Assembly: GCA_963575745.1 (NCBI GenBank)
Contig: CAUYUJ010015688.1
Coordinates: forward strand, 207,501 to 271,500
DNA from: Prorocentrum cordatum
Lineage: Eukaryota; Sar; Dinophyceae; Prorocentrales; Prorocentraceae
Direction of reading: 5' to 3'
Length of the DNA stretch: 64,000 nucleotides
In this document: one piece after another, positions 11,140 to 24,199 of the stretch
How positions within the stretch are numbered: the stretch's first letter is position 1
Layout: each line of letters begins with the position of its first letter
Made by a program: the position numbers and the translations under genes
The notes under the pieces: model-generated
Seen by the model: the letters and a program-made list of their open reading frames with translations, nothing else
Databases searched by the model: none
What the model was told of the DNA's origin: nothing

Positions 11140-11262
11140 ATGGTGATGGCGGTGGTGCTGATGATGATGATGGCCATAATCACAATGATGACGATGCAGA
11201 CGATGAGAAGGAGAAGGAGGATGAACAGGATAATGGTGAGGATGATGATCAACGCGTCTAAA
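11140..11262. repeat. GATGATG / GAAGGAGG microsatellite
   Basis: Degenerate (GATGAT)n and (AAGGAGGATGA)n repeats; the Met/Ile/Arg-rich ORFs over it are artefacts. Confidence 0.75.
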
Positions 11263-11639
11263 GAGGTTAGGACCTCCCACCTCACACTGCCCTTTGGCCC
11301 TGCCGCGGCAACGCGCGGTCTCGTGCCTGAGGCGCCCTCGCACATGTACCAGAATGCCTAGAAACCGCCCGCTGCCCCGGCCGAAAGAGGCGGCAAAAAA
11401 CGCATCCGAGCATTCACGGCGAATCAGCCCGCAACAAAAACAAACAGGGCAGTGCAATGACAGGCGGGCTGGTGCGCAACCAAGCTGCAACGCGCCAGCG
11501 CAGCTGCATTGAACCATTGAACAGCACGCATGCCACGGCAAGGGCCTACAAGCCCACAGCCAGCAGACGGCGGCGTTCAGAGTCACGTCCTGCGACGCGC
11601 GAGCATGAAAGCCAAAGCCGAGCAACAGTCCCCACGGCA

Positions 11640-12780
11640 CGAGGCCACGCGCTGGACATCATTGCTCTGCGATGGCGCGGAGCCCGATTCAAAGTGTCGG
11701 TCGCGAGCCACCCACGCCAACGGCTCAGCCTCCCATGACCGAGGCTGGCAGCGCGCGCTGAGCGACGGGCGAGGCGGGCACGCCGAGCGAGAGGCCATGC
11801 CCCAAGGCACCGAGCCAAAACTGCGCACGCTAGGCGGGCGGCAACACACCTCGGCAACTATCCGTGGGCTCCCGGCCCGGCGAAGGAAACCGTTGCTATG
11901 CCAGTGCCGTCGGAGCCCGATCCCGTGTTTCGGCGAGCCTACGCACCTGGTTCGGCTTCCGCGCAACGCGCGAAGCCGCGCGTGGAACGACCCTTGCATA
12001 CTGACAGAAAGTAAAGCGAAACGCCTCGCAAATAGCAGAGCAACTCGTTCCGAAGGCACCTGCCCACGACTGGACTTGTTGCTTTGTCGTAGGCATCGGA
12101 GTCCGACCCCGTGCGTGAGCGGATGCCGGCGCGCCTGGCTCGGCCTCCGCCTGGAGCAGAAACGCCGACGCAGGCGCCGTCGAGTCGCGCAGAAAGCCCG
12201 CGGCATGCGCCGAGCCGAGAGCTCACTGAGCCCAGAGGCTAGCATTGCCCAAGCGGCATTGACGAGGGGGCCAGAACTGCCGCGAACGCGCCAAGGGGGC
12301 TACATTGAACAGGGGATATGCCACGGCACGGGCCTGCCATCAACGGGCAGACGGCGGCGCGCAGTGCGCGCGTCCGACGCGCGAATTTGACAGCCAAAGC
12401 TGGCCATGCACGCTGGAGAGCGTCAATCGACGCGCCCAGCCGGCAACGGAGCTCATGGCCCCACCGGCGCTGGCCACGCGCTGCTTTGCCGCGGGCATCG
12501 GAGTCCGATCCCGCGCGCCAGCAGATGCCTACAAACCTGGTTCGGCTTCCGCTCGTAGCGCTGCCGCCGGCGCGGGGCGCCGTCGAGGCGCGCAGACGGG
12601 CTGCAACGCGCGCCGGGCCACAAGAGGAAGCCATCACGAGGCCCCGAGCCATTAACAGCGCGACTCGTTCCACACGCTCCTGGCCCTTGGATGGGCTGGA
12701 ATCCTTGCCCGTGGCGTCGGAGCCCGATCCCACGCGTCGGCAAACCTACGCACATGGTCCGGATTCTGCTCATTGAGCGC
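11640..12780. repeat. Degenerate tandem repeat, units of ~200-400 bp
   Basis: A block like GCGTCGGAGCCCGATCCC followed by CCTACGCACCTGGTTCGG recurs at about 11680, 11905, 12090, 12490 and 12712, each preceded by a TGCTTTGC/TTGCTATGC-type segment. Flanking words such as GGCCACGCGCTG and TGCCACGGCA also repeat. No ORF is conserved between units. Confidence 0.65.
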
Positions 12781-13650
12781 CTCCGACGGGGGGCGCCGGG
12801 CGCGGCGCCGCGCGCGCCGAGAAGAACGCGGCGGAGACGAAGGTGCCTGCTAGCCCGGGCGTCAGCGGAGGCGCCGCAAGGGCTCGGGGCCCCGATCGGC
12901 CCCGGCCCTGCAGGCTGGAGGCCGCGCTTCAACCTTCCGAGGACCACCTTCTGCGTCGCTTTCTCGGGCGCCGTCGGACTCTGCGCGGCGAGCCCAGCCA
13001 CCCTAGCGCTCTGCGTCTAATGCCCGCGCTCGATGCAGAATTGGCGTGCCAGCCCTCCATGGGTCGTGCGAGTCGTGGGTGCCCGCGCCCCGCCGAGGGG
13101 GCAACTTTGGCGGCCGCGGCTACGGCGCCTGGACAAGGGCTTCAGCTTGCCCTCCGCTGCCGCTGCCGCTGCCGCTCGGACCTGCGTCGCCTGCCGCGCC
13201 TGGGTCTCCGCCATCTCCTTCGCCAGCGGGGGCGGGCGATGCGTCGGCCATGCTGGACGGCGACGCCGCGCCGGCCGTGAGAAGCGCCGCTGCCGACGAC
13301 GCTGCGCCCCGAGCTCCGCTCACCGCCTGCTGCGGGTGAGCCTGAGATGGGCTCGCCGCGGCCCGCGCGCCCGTGCCGCGTCGTCGTCGTCGGCGCCCAA
13401 CCGGGCGCCGCGGCGTCTGCGCGTTCGACGAAGGCAGTCGGGGAAACCGCAGTGGCTCCTCCAGCGCAGCTTGCGCGCTCGCCAGTCGCAGCGGACCTCC
13501 GGGAGGACTGGCCAGTCACGGCCGTCGGCGGTCGCGAGCTCGGCGTCGCCTTCCTGCGCGGCCGCCCCCGACCAGCGGAAGACCTTGTTCCCCACATTCT
13601 AAGTGGGGTTCTGATTTTCTCTACACCCGCGTCACACCCGCGTTTCCACC
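12780..13650. other. GC-rich DNA without a supported gene
   Basis: Ala/Arg/Pro-rich frames on both strands (for example 12843-13280 and 13033-13602 on the plus strand) overlap each other. None has a domain I can recognise. Confidence 0.4.
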
Positions 13651-13671
13651 TCACCTCCTCCTTCTCGCTCG

Positions 13672-13772
13672 TACACACACCACACCAACCACACCACATC
13701 GCACCACACCACACCACGCCACACCACACCACACCACACCACACCACACCACACTACACAACACCACCCGTG
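13672..13772. repeat. (CACAC)n-type microsatellite
   Basis: About 100 bp of ACCACACCACACC-type repeats directly before the ~89-bp satellite. Confidence 0.9.
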
Positions 13773-13789
13773 TGTGGCACTTTCTCGTC

Positions 13790-15925
13790 ACTACAGGGGG
13801 TGCGCAGGGGGTGGTCCCTGAGCTCGGCTGCGGGTGCGCAGGGGGGGGGGTCTCTGAGCGCGGCCGCTATCCGTGACGGTCGTCCAGGCACAGCAGGCGT
13901 GGCACTTTCTCGACACCATGGGGGATGCGCAGGGGGTGGTCCCTGAGCGCGGCCGCTATCCGTGACGGTCGTCCAGGCACAGCAGGCGTGGCACTTTCTC
14001 GACACCATAGGGGGTGCGCAGGGGGTGGTCCCTGAGCGCGGCCGCTATCCGTGACGGTCGTCCAGGCACAGCAGGCGTGGCATTTTCTCGACACCATAGG
14101 GGGTGCGCAGGGGGTGGTCCCTGAGCGCGGCCGCTATCCGTGACGGTCGTCCAGGCACAGCAGGCGTGGCACTTTCTCGACACCATGGGGGGGGTGCGCA
14201 GGGGGTGGTCCCTGAGCGCGGCCGCTATCCGTGACGGTCGTCCAGGCACAGCAGGCGTGGCACTCTCGACACCATGGGGGATGCGCAGGGGGTGGTCCCT
14301 GAGCGCGGCCGCTATCCGTGGGTCCAGGCAGCAGGCGTGGCACTTTCTCGACACCATAGGGGGTGCGCAGGGGGTGGTCCCTGAGCGCGGCCGCTATCCG
14401 TGACGGTCGTCCAGGCACAGCAGGCGTGGCACTTTCTCGACACCATGGGGGTGCGCAGGGGGTGGTCCCTGAGCGCGGCCGCTATCCGTGACGGTCGTCC
14501 AGGCACAGCAGGCGTGGCACTTTCTCGACACCATAGGGGTGCGCAGGGGGTGGTCCCTGAGCGCGGCCGCTATCCGTTCCAGGCACAGCAGGCGTGGCAC
14601 CTCGACACCATAGGGGGTGCGCAGGGGGTGGTCCCTGAGCGCGGCCGCTATCCGTGACGGTCGTCCAGGCACAGCAGGCATGGCATATTCTCGACACCAT
14701 AGGGGGTGCGCAGGGGGTGGTCTCTCACCGCGGCCGCTATCCGTGACGGTCGTCCAGGCACAGCAGGCATGGCATATTCTCGACACCATAGGGGGTGCGC
14801 AGGGGGTGGTCTCTCACCGCGGCCGCTATCCGTGACGGTCGTCCAGGGCACAGCAGGCGTGGCACTTTCTCGACACCATGGGGGTGCGCAGGGGTGGTCC
14901 CTGAGCGCGGCCGCTATCCGTGACGGTCGTCCAGGCACAGCAGGCGTGGCACTTTTCTTCGACACCATGGGGGATGCGCAGGGGGTGGTCCCTGAGCGCG
15001 GCCGCTATCCGTGACGGTCGTCCAGGCACAGCAGGCGTGGCACTTTCTCGACACCATAGGGGGTGCGCAGGGGGTGGTCCCTGAGCGCGGCCGCTATCCG
15101 CACAGCAGGCGTGGCGTCCGCAGGGGGTGGTCAGCGCGTATCGTTCTCCAGGCACAGCAGGCGTGGCACTTTCTCGACACATGGGGGATGCGCAGGGGGT
15201 GGTCCCTGAGCGCGGCCGCTATCCGTGATGGTCGTCCAGGGCAGCAGGCGTGTGGCACTTTCTCGACACCATAGGGGGTGCGCAGGGGGTGGTCCCTGAG
15301 CGCGGCCGCTATCCGTGCCGGTCGTCCAGGCATAGCAGGCGTGGCACTTTCTCGACACCATAGGGGGTGCGCAGGGGGTGGTCCCTGAGCGCGGCCGCTA
15401 TCCGTGTCGTCCAGGCATAGCAGGCGTGGCAGGGGGGTGCGTCCCTGAGCGCGGCCGCTATCCGTGACTGTCGTCCAGGCGCAGCAGGCATGGCATATTC
15501 TCGACACCGTAGGGGGTGCGCAGGGGGTGGTCTCTCACCGCGGCCGCTATCCGTGACGGTCGTCCAGGGCGCAGCAGGCATGGCATATTCTCGACACCGT
15601 AGGGGGTGCGCAGGGGGTGGTCTCTCACCGCGGCCGCTATCCGTGACGGTCGTCCAGGGCACAGCAGGCATGGCATATTCTCGACATCATAGGGGGTGCG
15701 CAGGGGGTGGTCTCTCACCGCGGCCGCTATCCGTGACGGTCGTCCAGGGCACAGCAGGCATGGCATATTTTCGATACCGTAGGGGGTGCGCAGGGGGTGG
15801 TCTCTCACCGCGGCCGCTATCCGTGACTGTCGTCCAGGGCACAGCAGGCATGGCATATTCTCGACACCGTAGGGGGTGCGCAGGGGGTGGTCTCTCACCG
15901 CGGCCGCTATCCGTGACGGCGGTGC
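13790..15925. repeat. ~89-bp satellite array, about 24 copies
   Basis: Each unit contains GGGGGTGCGCAGGGGGTGGT, then GCGGCCGCTATCCGTGACGG, TCGTCCAGGCACAGCAGGCG and TGGCA(C/T)(T)TTCTCGACACCAT. Two subtypes exist. Left and central units carry CCCTGAGCGCGGCC. Units at about 14700-14820 and from 15480 onward carry TCTCACCGCGGCC and GCATGGCATATTCTCG. Several units around 14320, 14570 and 15100-15450 are internally deleted. The GCGGCCGC core is nearly invariant. Short ORFs on both strands are repeats of the same unit, not genes. Confidence 0.95.
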
Positions 15926-16116
15926 TCAGGGCACATCGGTAAGCAAGTTTCCTATCTGGACTGGTTGCGTTCAGGGCACAGGGGAACGCAAGCGAGGTGA
16001 GTGTAACCGTCATCAAGAATTCGTAGCCACCTCGGCTCATGCAGGCTCCGACCGTTCGGATTTCCACTGAGGCGTGCTAGCGCCGGTAACTGTCCGTCAA
16101 AGGTGCAGCGCTTGCC

Positions 16117-17360
16117 ATGGCGCCCAAATGTGACATGTCGGCGCTGCCGCCTCCATGCGAGCAGCTCAAGAAGTCAATGCTAGAGCTGGGCGCCGAAGTG
16201 AGTGTAGAGGGTTTGCGCGAACATGTTGACAGGCATGGGGGCGGCTTGGTACGCAGCGCATTTAATGCTTACCAGCGACAGCTTCTCAACTGGTGGCCCG
16301 AGACGCTCCTCACCAGGTGCAATGAGCTGCCGCGTCAACGAGGCGCCGACGATGCCAGGAGGCTGTGCTTGGTGAGGTACCTGCTGGACCCTTCGTCCGG
16401 CGGGTTCCCCGCTGATCAGCCTGGGGAGTCGGAAGAGGCTGATGGGTCGCCGTTGGCGAAAGTTCGGCGGGTCGGCGACGCCGGCAACGGGGGCGTTGCC
16501 ACGCCCGCGCAGGACACGCCCATCAAGTCCACGCCCATGCAGGCCTTCACGCCTCAGCGTTCCCCAGCAGTTCTGCTTGCTACCTCTGTTCGTTCCACAG
16601 GCACCCCTCGCATTCAGCTGTCCCCTGAGCCGGCTCAGACGGACCGCCGTTGGGCAGAAGTACCCTGGTCGCAAGGCCTGCGAGAATCAGTTCAGCTCGA
16701 GAATCTCTCGACGAAAGCGGATGCGAAAGCAGTGAAATGGTACGAGGCATTCGCGGCCAAGCGAGCTTCTGATCCGGGGTACTTGCCGTCGAGGAGGGGC
16801 GGCGATGCCGACTTGTGGAAGGCGCTTAATAGATACGCTACCAACGATGCGCCCTACATAATGGATGTTCCTACCCTTCGTCTGTTCGCATTGCAGCCTG
16901 ACATGCTCGGCGTAGCTAGCGCCAAGTTCTACGGGGAGGTCAGCGACGTCGCCCCCTGGCGTTGGACCTTTCGAACCGCCGCGGAGCATCATGGCATCGA
17001 CTCTCTGCGTGATGTGGAAGGCCCAGCGCGCCCCTCGCGGCAGGCTGCCCTGGCAGAGCGGCTGGGGGCGGTGAAGTTCCTCTACCCAGTTGACCAGGAG
17101 GACCCGCGCCCCGACCCGGTCAGGGCCAAGCGCATCACACAGGTGCTCGCTGCTTGGACGGACTTCAGACGCATGAGCCTCGCCCACGCGGATTCGTTTT
17201 CGTTCGCAAAGGAGAGAATATTCGATTTCTTTGCCGGCGTTACAGACGACCTGTCGAACCTCTACCTGACGTCCGTGTGCATGCCCAACTTCGGCAATAC
17301 GTGCTACCTCAACGCCGTGGTGCAGGCCCTGATCCACTGCAAGCCTTGGAGGCGTCGGGA
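16117..17360 (+). CDS. Ubiquitin-specific protease, N-terminal exon with Cys box
   Basis: The plus-strand ORF starts at an ATG in GCCATGG context and carries about 390 residues of N-terminal region before MPNFGNTCYLNAVVQALIHC. That is the Cys box of the USP/UBP family (GNTCYLNAVLQ-type), with the catalytic Cys at about residue 396. USPs are cysteine proteases that remove ubiquitin from proteins. After KPWRR the ORF loses family resemblance and stops at 17421, so the exon probably ends around 17350-17360. The catalytic domain continues in the exon at 18289-18570 after a repeat-filled gap. The N-terminal 390 residues contain no domain I recognise. USP identity is firm from the Cys box and the downstream QQDA motif; the exon end is inferred. 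The His box was not found in the window. Confidence 0.8.
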
Positions 17361-17439
17361 TGTTTCAATCCGAACGAGCGCGTCGTTCCGCACAGTTGCT
17401 CTGACGCTACGAGTCCCATGAAACATCGCACTGCGTTTT

Positions 17440-18260
17440 GAGAAACGGCCCTGGGTTACCGCTGAGCTCTCAGGTCAAGTTTTCTGTTACCACGCCAGCG
17501 ACCTCAGTCGCTTGGTGGCGACATGTTTGGGAAAAGACATTCGGTCCCCTTGCCCCAGATTCACGGGACATTGTTGCGTCGAGAGCACGTTGTGCGTGCG
17601 TCTGCCAGGCTGGAGATTCTTCGCCGCGGCGATGCTGATATGATGCCGCTTGGTCAGTGCCTGAGGCGCTACGTCCTTTCGTATGCCCTGGCCTCAGACG
17701 ATCTCTGATCTCGATCCGCTCTGGCGCAGATCCACGGATCTGTCTACCGAGCGATCTGGCGTGCGCCTGGAGATTTTCCATCGAAAGGCTCCTCTGCTCG
17801 CAATGCCCAGAGGCTCTCTGTCAAAGGGCGAGTCGGCCGCTCCCTCTTGGCCAGACGCGAGCCAGGCAACTTGCATCCTTGCACATCTCTACGGGCGACA
17901 AGGACGGCGCTTGCCTAGATGCAGCGCCGGTCCATCCGTTGTTGACTTCCTCGTTTCCTGTCCCACTTTGGAGAATAGCTCTCGGTGACCTCTCGCCCCT
18001 TGCTCCTCTTCGAACGGCCCTCGGTGATCCCCTCGCCCCTAGATCCACTGGGAATGGCTCTCGGTCGGCCCCTCGCCTCCCCATTGGGAAACGGCCCTCG
18101 GTGACCGCCCTCGCTGCTTGCCCAGCTTTGCAGGCGGCTCTCGATGATCTCGTCGCCGGTTGATCGGCCGCCGGGATTGCTTTGGTTGGCAGAGGAGGAG
18201 GAGGAGGCCGATCTAAAGCGAAAGTCAGGAGGCATTCTGTCTAGGGAACGCAAAACAGCC
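17440..18260 (+). other. Probable USP intron with degenerate tandem repeats
   Basis: Between the two USP exons, units of about 65-70 bp repeat at about 17960-18155. They contain (G)GCTCTCGGTGA(C/T)C and CTCGCCCCT, with GGGAA(T/A)GGC between. No coding segment resembling the missing part of the USP domain was seen, so other small exons here cannot be excluded. Confidence 0.55.
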
Positions 18261-18288
18261 ATACATTCTACCAAATCGCACTTCTGAG

Positions 18289-18570
18289 GCGGACCCGGAC
18301 AGCACGTGCTTGGATACCGTGCCTCTGCTGGGGATACTTGTCAGCTACTTCCTCTACCTCAGTAAGTTCCCTGGGGGAACGCAGCAGGACGCCGCGGAGT
18401 GCTTGACCTTTCTCCTGGGGTGCCTGGACAACGCTCAGGACCTGCGCGACGAAGTGTTTGGCTCGGGGGCTGGCGTGGCCGTGGAGGACCAGATCCTGTG
18501 CCAGGTGTCCCCCGAAGCGCAAGTGGCGGCCCAGGCAGGCAAAGTCAATGTGGCCGGGATGCTCATGATC
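18289..18570 (+). CDS. Ubiquitin-specific protease, second visible exon (QQDA box)
   Basis: In plus frame, immediately after an AG dinucleotide, the segment encodes ADPDSTCLDTVPLLGIL, then FPGGTQQDAAECLTFLLGCL and VEDQILCQVSPEAQ. The G-x-QQDA-x-E-x-L-x-x-L-L motif follows the Cys box in the USP fold. It is usually 60-100 residues downstream, which fits removal of the intervening DNA as intron. The segment after about GMLMISL runs into a (TG)n and (TC)n tract, so the exon likely ends near 18560-18570. Same gene as the exon at 16117-17360, by family logic and orientation. Confidence 0.75.
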
Positions 18571-18604
18571 TCGTTGACAGGAGACTGTGCCATCGCGACG
18601 GCTT

Positions 18605-18641
18605 CTCGTGTGTGTTTGTGTGTGTGTGAGTCTCCATATCC

Positions 18642-18687
<46 letters not shown>

Positions 18688-18700
18688 GTCGCCCTCTCTC
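18605..18700. repeat. (TG)n and (CT)n microsatellite
   Basis: GTGTGTTTGTGTGTGTGTGAG followed by about 50 bp of TCTCTC, just after the USP exon. Confidence 0.9.
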
Positions 18701-18707
18701 TCTATGG

Positions 18708-19450
18708 GTGAAAGGGGCCGCAAAGCTCCCGCAGTGCTTTCACTCGCAGAAGCAAGCCTCGCATGACCACGCTGGTGCACTTGTCATCACGAGAATTTTC
18801 GCTGACGTTTCTTTCTTGTCATGTAGCTCTGGTAGATGCTCTGCTGCTGTGTCTAGCATTCGGTTTTGCAGTGGTCATTCAGTTCGGGCAGAGGCCAAAC
18901 GAGCTGGAGGGTACCAGTGCAGCGTATCGCAAAGCGGCGCCGAGACTCCGAAACGGGTGGCTTTTGATGAGCGGCGCCAAGACCCCGGAACGAGTTGCTC
19001 TTGCGAGGGTTGACTTGAACATATTTCACGAGTATGCAGACAGCAGCATATTGTAGGTAAATTGTACGCGAAGCGCTGGAGGTAAGCAGGGCTTGCTGTC
19101 GGATTTTGACTGGGGGAAAGACGAAATCTCCCCACAGGAAGCATATGCTTGGGCTAAGCGCTTGTCTCTTGTGAATGTGATTATGAACGACCAGGGTCCC
19201 TCATGGCATCACTTGCAGTACCTGAAGGGCTGCGCCCTCTGCTGCCGGCTTCCTGGGCTAAGCCATATCGTGGCTATGACGGGGCAATTTTGGGGCTTTC
19301 GTGGACCATCTTGTGGCCTCCCGGGGCCACCTTCTGGGGCTCTCTTGGGGCCGTCTTGGGCAATCTCGTGGGGTATGTGGGCCATATTGAAGCGATCTTG
19401 GTACATCCTGGGAGCAGAACATGGGACGGGCATTGAGTATTGAAAGCCAT
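18708..19450 (+). other. Possible further exon(s), unassigned
   Basis: Plus-strand frames here include RPNELEGTSAAYRKAAPRL at about 18890-18950 and FDWGKDEISPQEAYAWAKR with SLVNVIMNDQGPSWHHL at about 19100-19215. These read like protein, but I cannot match them to the rest of a USP domain. The second could be an exon of the same gene. From 19270 to 19440 the sequence is a G/T-rich repeat-like stretch (GGGGC-TCTTGGGG). Confidence 0.3.
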
Positions 19451-19459
19451 GCAGTTGCC

Positions 19460-19800
19460 GAGGAGGAGCGGAGGAGGAGGAGGAGGAGGACGAGAGGGAG
19501 GAGGAGGAGAAGGAGGAGGAGGAGGAGGAGGAGGAGGAGGATGAGGAGGAGGAAGAGGAGGAGAGAGGAGGAGGAGGAGGAGGAGGAGGAGGAAGAGGAG
19601 GAGGAGGAGGGGGAGGAGGAGGAGTTGAGAGGAGTGCGGAGGAGTTGTGCGGAGGAGGATGTGAGAGGAGTGCGGAGGGTTTGATACGATGATGGTTTCG
19701 ACCTGAAAATTTTAAGAATTGAGCAAGCATGTGCGGAGGACTTGGGAGGAGGAGGAGGAGGAGGAGGAGGAGGAGGAGGAGGAGGAGGAGGAGGGGTTGA
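19460..19800. repeat. (GGA)n polypurine microsatellite, two blocks
   Basis: Blocks at about 19465-19680 and 19745-19800, separated by a short unique piece. Right after the second block, 19805-19885 reads CGCTATCCG...GTGGCAGGCGTGACACTTTCTCG, a remnant of the ~89-bp satellite found at 13.8-15.9 kb. Confidence 0.9.
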
Positions 19801-20154
19801 GAGGAGCACGGCGGAGCGCTATCCGCCCCGGGGTCGGAAAACGTGGCAGGCGTGACACTTTCTCGGCGCATCAAGGGAGTGCGCAAGTGTTTGGTATACA
19901 AACACAAGAATATAAAAACAGTATGTGGGGTTCCTCGGTAGCATAATTGATGAGGCGGTCCTGGAGGCTGCGGTCTCACAAGGCGTCGTCTGCCGGGTGG
20001 AGACGCGCCCCCTCGCTAGCCCGCGACGGTTGCCACGGCGCTGACACCCTGCGAAGCGCTCCGCCCGCGCGTCCGCCAGGCTCGCGCGCGCTTTCGCCTC
20101 GTGGGAGGTGAGGTCGCCGATCGTCGCGCTCTCTATTGCGGCCCGCGGGCGGAT

Positions 20155-21944
20155 TCAACGCCCCCGCGGGGCGTCTGACGCCCCGGGCGCCGCGCCTTGC
20201 CCGCGCCAGCGCCGCCGCCGAACATCTGGCACTTGATGAAGAGCCTGATGGGAGGCAGGCCCCCTGGATGGCCTCGACGGCCGCGCGGAGCTCCGCCGCC
20301 CCTGGCCCCCGAGGAAAATGCCGCGGCGAAGACGGCTTCGGCGCCGCGCGCCGCGGCCGCGACTGCCCGGGCGCCTCGCGCAGAGACTAGACACGCGCCC
20401 TCGACGCCGCCGTCGGTAAAAATGGGGTCGCCCGCCAAGGGCGTGCCGACGAGGTCCGCCCTTCCCCCCGCCAAGCGCGGGCCGCGGGGCACTGCCGCGC
20501 CGGGCGCCGCGCCGCGCCGCGGGCTGCGCGGCCCCGCGGGCGCCAGGGCGACGGCGCGAGTGGTCGCCCCACGTCGAGCCGACGTGCCGCGGGCCATAGG
20601 CAACCGACGAATGCGCTCTTGGCCGCGTTGAGCTCCCGCGCCGTCTTCTCGCTCGCGCGCTCGCGGCGAAGAGTGCGCCTCGCGCTGGCCCGCGCACCTC
20701 CCCCTGCAAAAAGCTCGACTCGAGGCCTAAAAACTCGCCCGCCGCGCCCCACAACGTCCTTTCGCGAGCTGCCGCGACGTGATCCGGCAGAATGGGGGCG
20801 CCGAGCGCGCGCAGGTCCGGCCCCGACTGCTCGTCGTCAGTGAGCAAACCAGATCGGGCCGCTCGCCGCCCGAAGCGGTGGCGCGCGAGCGCGCGCGCCG
20901 CAGCAAGCCCTCGCCCCGCTGGCGCTTCGGGCCCGCCGGCGGCGACCAGTGCAGCGGCGCCCGCGAAAGCGCTGTCCGCGGCCCGCAGGCCCTGGCCGTC
21001 GGCGCGGAAGTACGCGGCCTCGACCCGCGCCGCAATCGGGAGAGCAACGCGGTCCAGCAATGGGTCGCTCGAGTGGCCCTTGCCGACCAGGAAGCCGAGG
21101 CCGGGGCCGTTCCCTGGTCCACGGCCGCGGTGGGCGGCGTCGACCTGCCCCGCCGACTTGGTCGGCTGCGGGGTGGGCTGGCCAACCGCGCCGAGGCCGC
21201 GTCGGGTGGCTGGGCGCAGCCCTGCGTTGGCGACCCGCGCCGCGGCTGGCCTCGTCTGGGGGCCGATCGCATGCGTCCGCTGCAACTGCGACGCGGCGAT
21301 CGAGCAGCGCTTCTCCCTTGCCGCGAGGGCCTGGCCGCCGAGGCAGCAGTCCGCCCCCGAGCTCTTCGCGGACTCGACGACGGGGCACGCCGCGCCGCCC
21401 ATGTGCTTGGCGACCACCGCGGGCAGCCCAGGCGAGCTGGCGGGGTGCTCGCATTCGCCTCTGAGACCTTGCATCCCAGGGCCTGCAGCTGGCCCGCCGC
21501 CGCCACCTTCTTGGTCGCCTGCGCCGCGCATGCTGCAACCTGTGACATGAGGCCTCGGCAGCCCACGCAATTATCGGCAAACGCGATGTCTCGCGTAACT
21601 CGGGGCTCCAGCGCCCTGAAGCGCCTCGCGCGCTCGTCTGCTAGCGTCACGGGCCCGCGCTTCAAATGCCGCCCCGCGCGCGAGCAGCCACCGACGAGGC
21701 CCGCGTCGAGAAGGCAAGCCTCCGACGCGCTGCCGTCACGCATTAAGTGGCACCCGCTAGGCCCCGTGGATATTTGGCCAAGGCTCTCCGAGCCTGGATG
21801 GTGGCCAAATCCACCGGCTCGTGCGCCCTCCAGAAGTTGGTCAGCGCTGCAAGCACGCCGCCCCCTCTGCAACGCGGAGCCTCTGGCAGAAGCGCCGGCC
21901 ATCATGCCGCCCCCTCGGCGGCGCGCCCGCGCCCCCCCAAGCAA
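20155..21944 (-). CDS. Candidate coding region, unknown, frame-broken
   Basis: Minus-strand frames hold protein-like stretches such as DIAFADNCVGCRGLMSQVAA (about 21590), CEHPASSPGLPAVVAKHMGG (about 21430) and DPLLDRVALPIAARVEAAYF (about 21040). They fall in two frames that switch near 21480. The remainder is Ala/Arg-rich, and the plus strand is also open over 20779-21981. No family is recognised. It may be a degraded gene or retroelement part; the minus strand is preferred because its cysteine- and hydrophobic-rich pieces look less like composition artefact. Confidence 0.3.
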
Positions 21945-22194
21945 ATCGCGAGAAAAGCTAGAACGAGAGCGTGAGTCCTGAGCACCGAGGGCTCATCGTC
22001 TGCATAAATTGAAAAGAGGTGCCACGCGCGCAAAGGATATCCCATCAGCCCTCCGGGCGTCAATGGTTTAGGGCGTTTCCTCTTCCACCCCTCCCTCTTC
22101 CCCTTCAGGGAAGGGTTTATCATTGTTCCTTATTATTATATACCCCCACCTACCTCGTATTCCGGCCGATAGCGACCCAATCCAGGACCTCCCA

Positions 22195-22485
22195 TCCAGA
22201 CTGTAAAAAAACAATACAAAGTTGTCGTTTTTCTTCTCAACATCGTCTTTCTTATCGTCGACGATGCGAAAAACGTGGCAGGAATGGGACGCGGCGCACA
22301 TCGCGCGCGGCAGTCAATCTGGGCCCGCCAACCCTGACTGTAAAAAATCAATGCAAAGTCTTCGTTGTTTCCTCTCAGCATGGCCTGCCGTATCGCAGGC
22401 GGTGCGAAATATGTGGCAGCAGTGGGACGCGGCGCACATCGCGCGCGGACGTCCATGCGGGCTGCGGGCCCTCCCATCCTGACTA
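22195..22485. repeat. ~125-bp tandem repeat, also at 23760-23960
   Basis: Units carry CGATGCGAAA(A/T)(C/A)(G/T)TGTGGCAG, then TGGGACGCGGCGCACATCGC and GCGGACGTC. Two units lie before the microsatellite (22260, 22400) and one to two after (23818, 23930). The CTA/ACT microsatellite therefore seems to have expanded inside this array. Confidence 0.75.
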
Positions 22486-22499
22486 GTGCTGCTAGTACC

Positions 22500-23722
<1,223 letters not shown>

Positions 23723-24199
23723 GCGCCAGCACCCAGTTGCGCCAACATTGTTTCTTATGTTGTGGGAGGGCGGAACGTGTCCGTTGTTTTTTTTCAGCAT
23801 GGCCAGTTTTGTCGTCAACGATGCGAAATGTGTGGCGGGAGTGGGACGCGGCGCGCATCCCGCGCGGACGTCAATGCGGTGTCGTGGGGTATCCTCCACT
23901 CGCACTTTAAAGCCCGCGCAACCCCCAGTTGTGCCATCACTGTTTCTTATGTTGTGGGAGGGCGGGTGGGAATGGGCATGCCATGCTTGACTCGCTCGAG
24001 CTGGCTAGCTTGACCCCTCCCCCATACCCCCTCCCCGCGGACTTGGAACGGGGGGGGGCGCGCGAGCGGTCAGAGCGTCCAAAACGGCCTCGGCGAGGAA
24101 GCCACAATCATTGATGTTACTTGGGTTTTGGCCTCATGTTGGCCTTCTGGGGGGGCAGCCCTAATTGAAGCTCCGCTCTTATTTGATAGATTTCCGCCC

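Noticed and set aside
13790-15925. Possible CRISPR array
   Set aside because: Units are contiguous ~89-bp satellite copies with no unique spacers and no cas-like genes; the host looks eukaryotic.
19421-19684. Glu/Arg-rich ORFs in the GGA tract
   Set aside because: Pure composition effect of the polypurine microsatellite.
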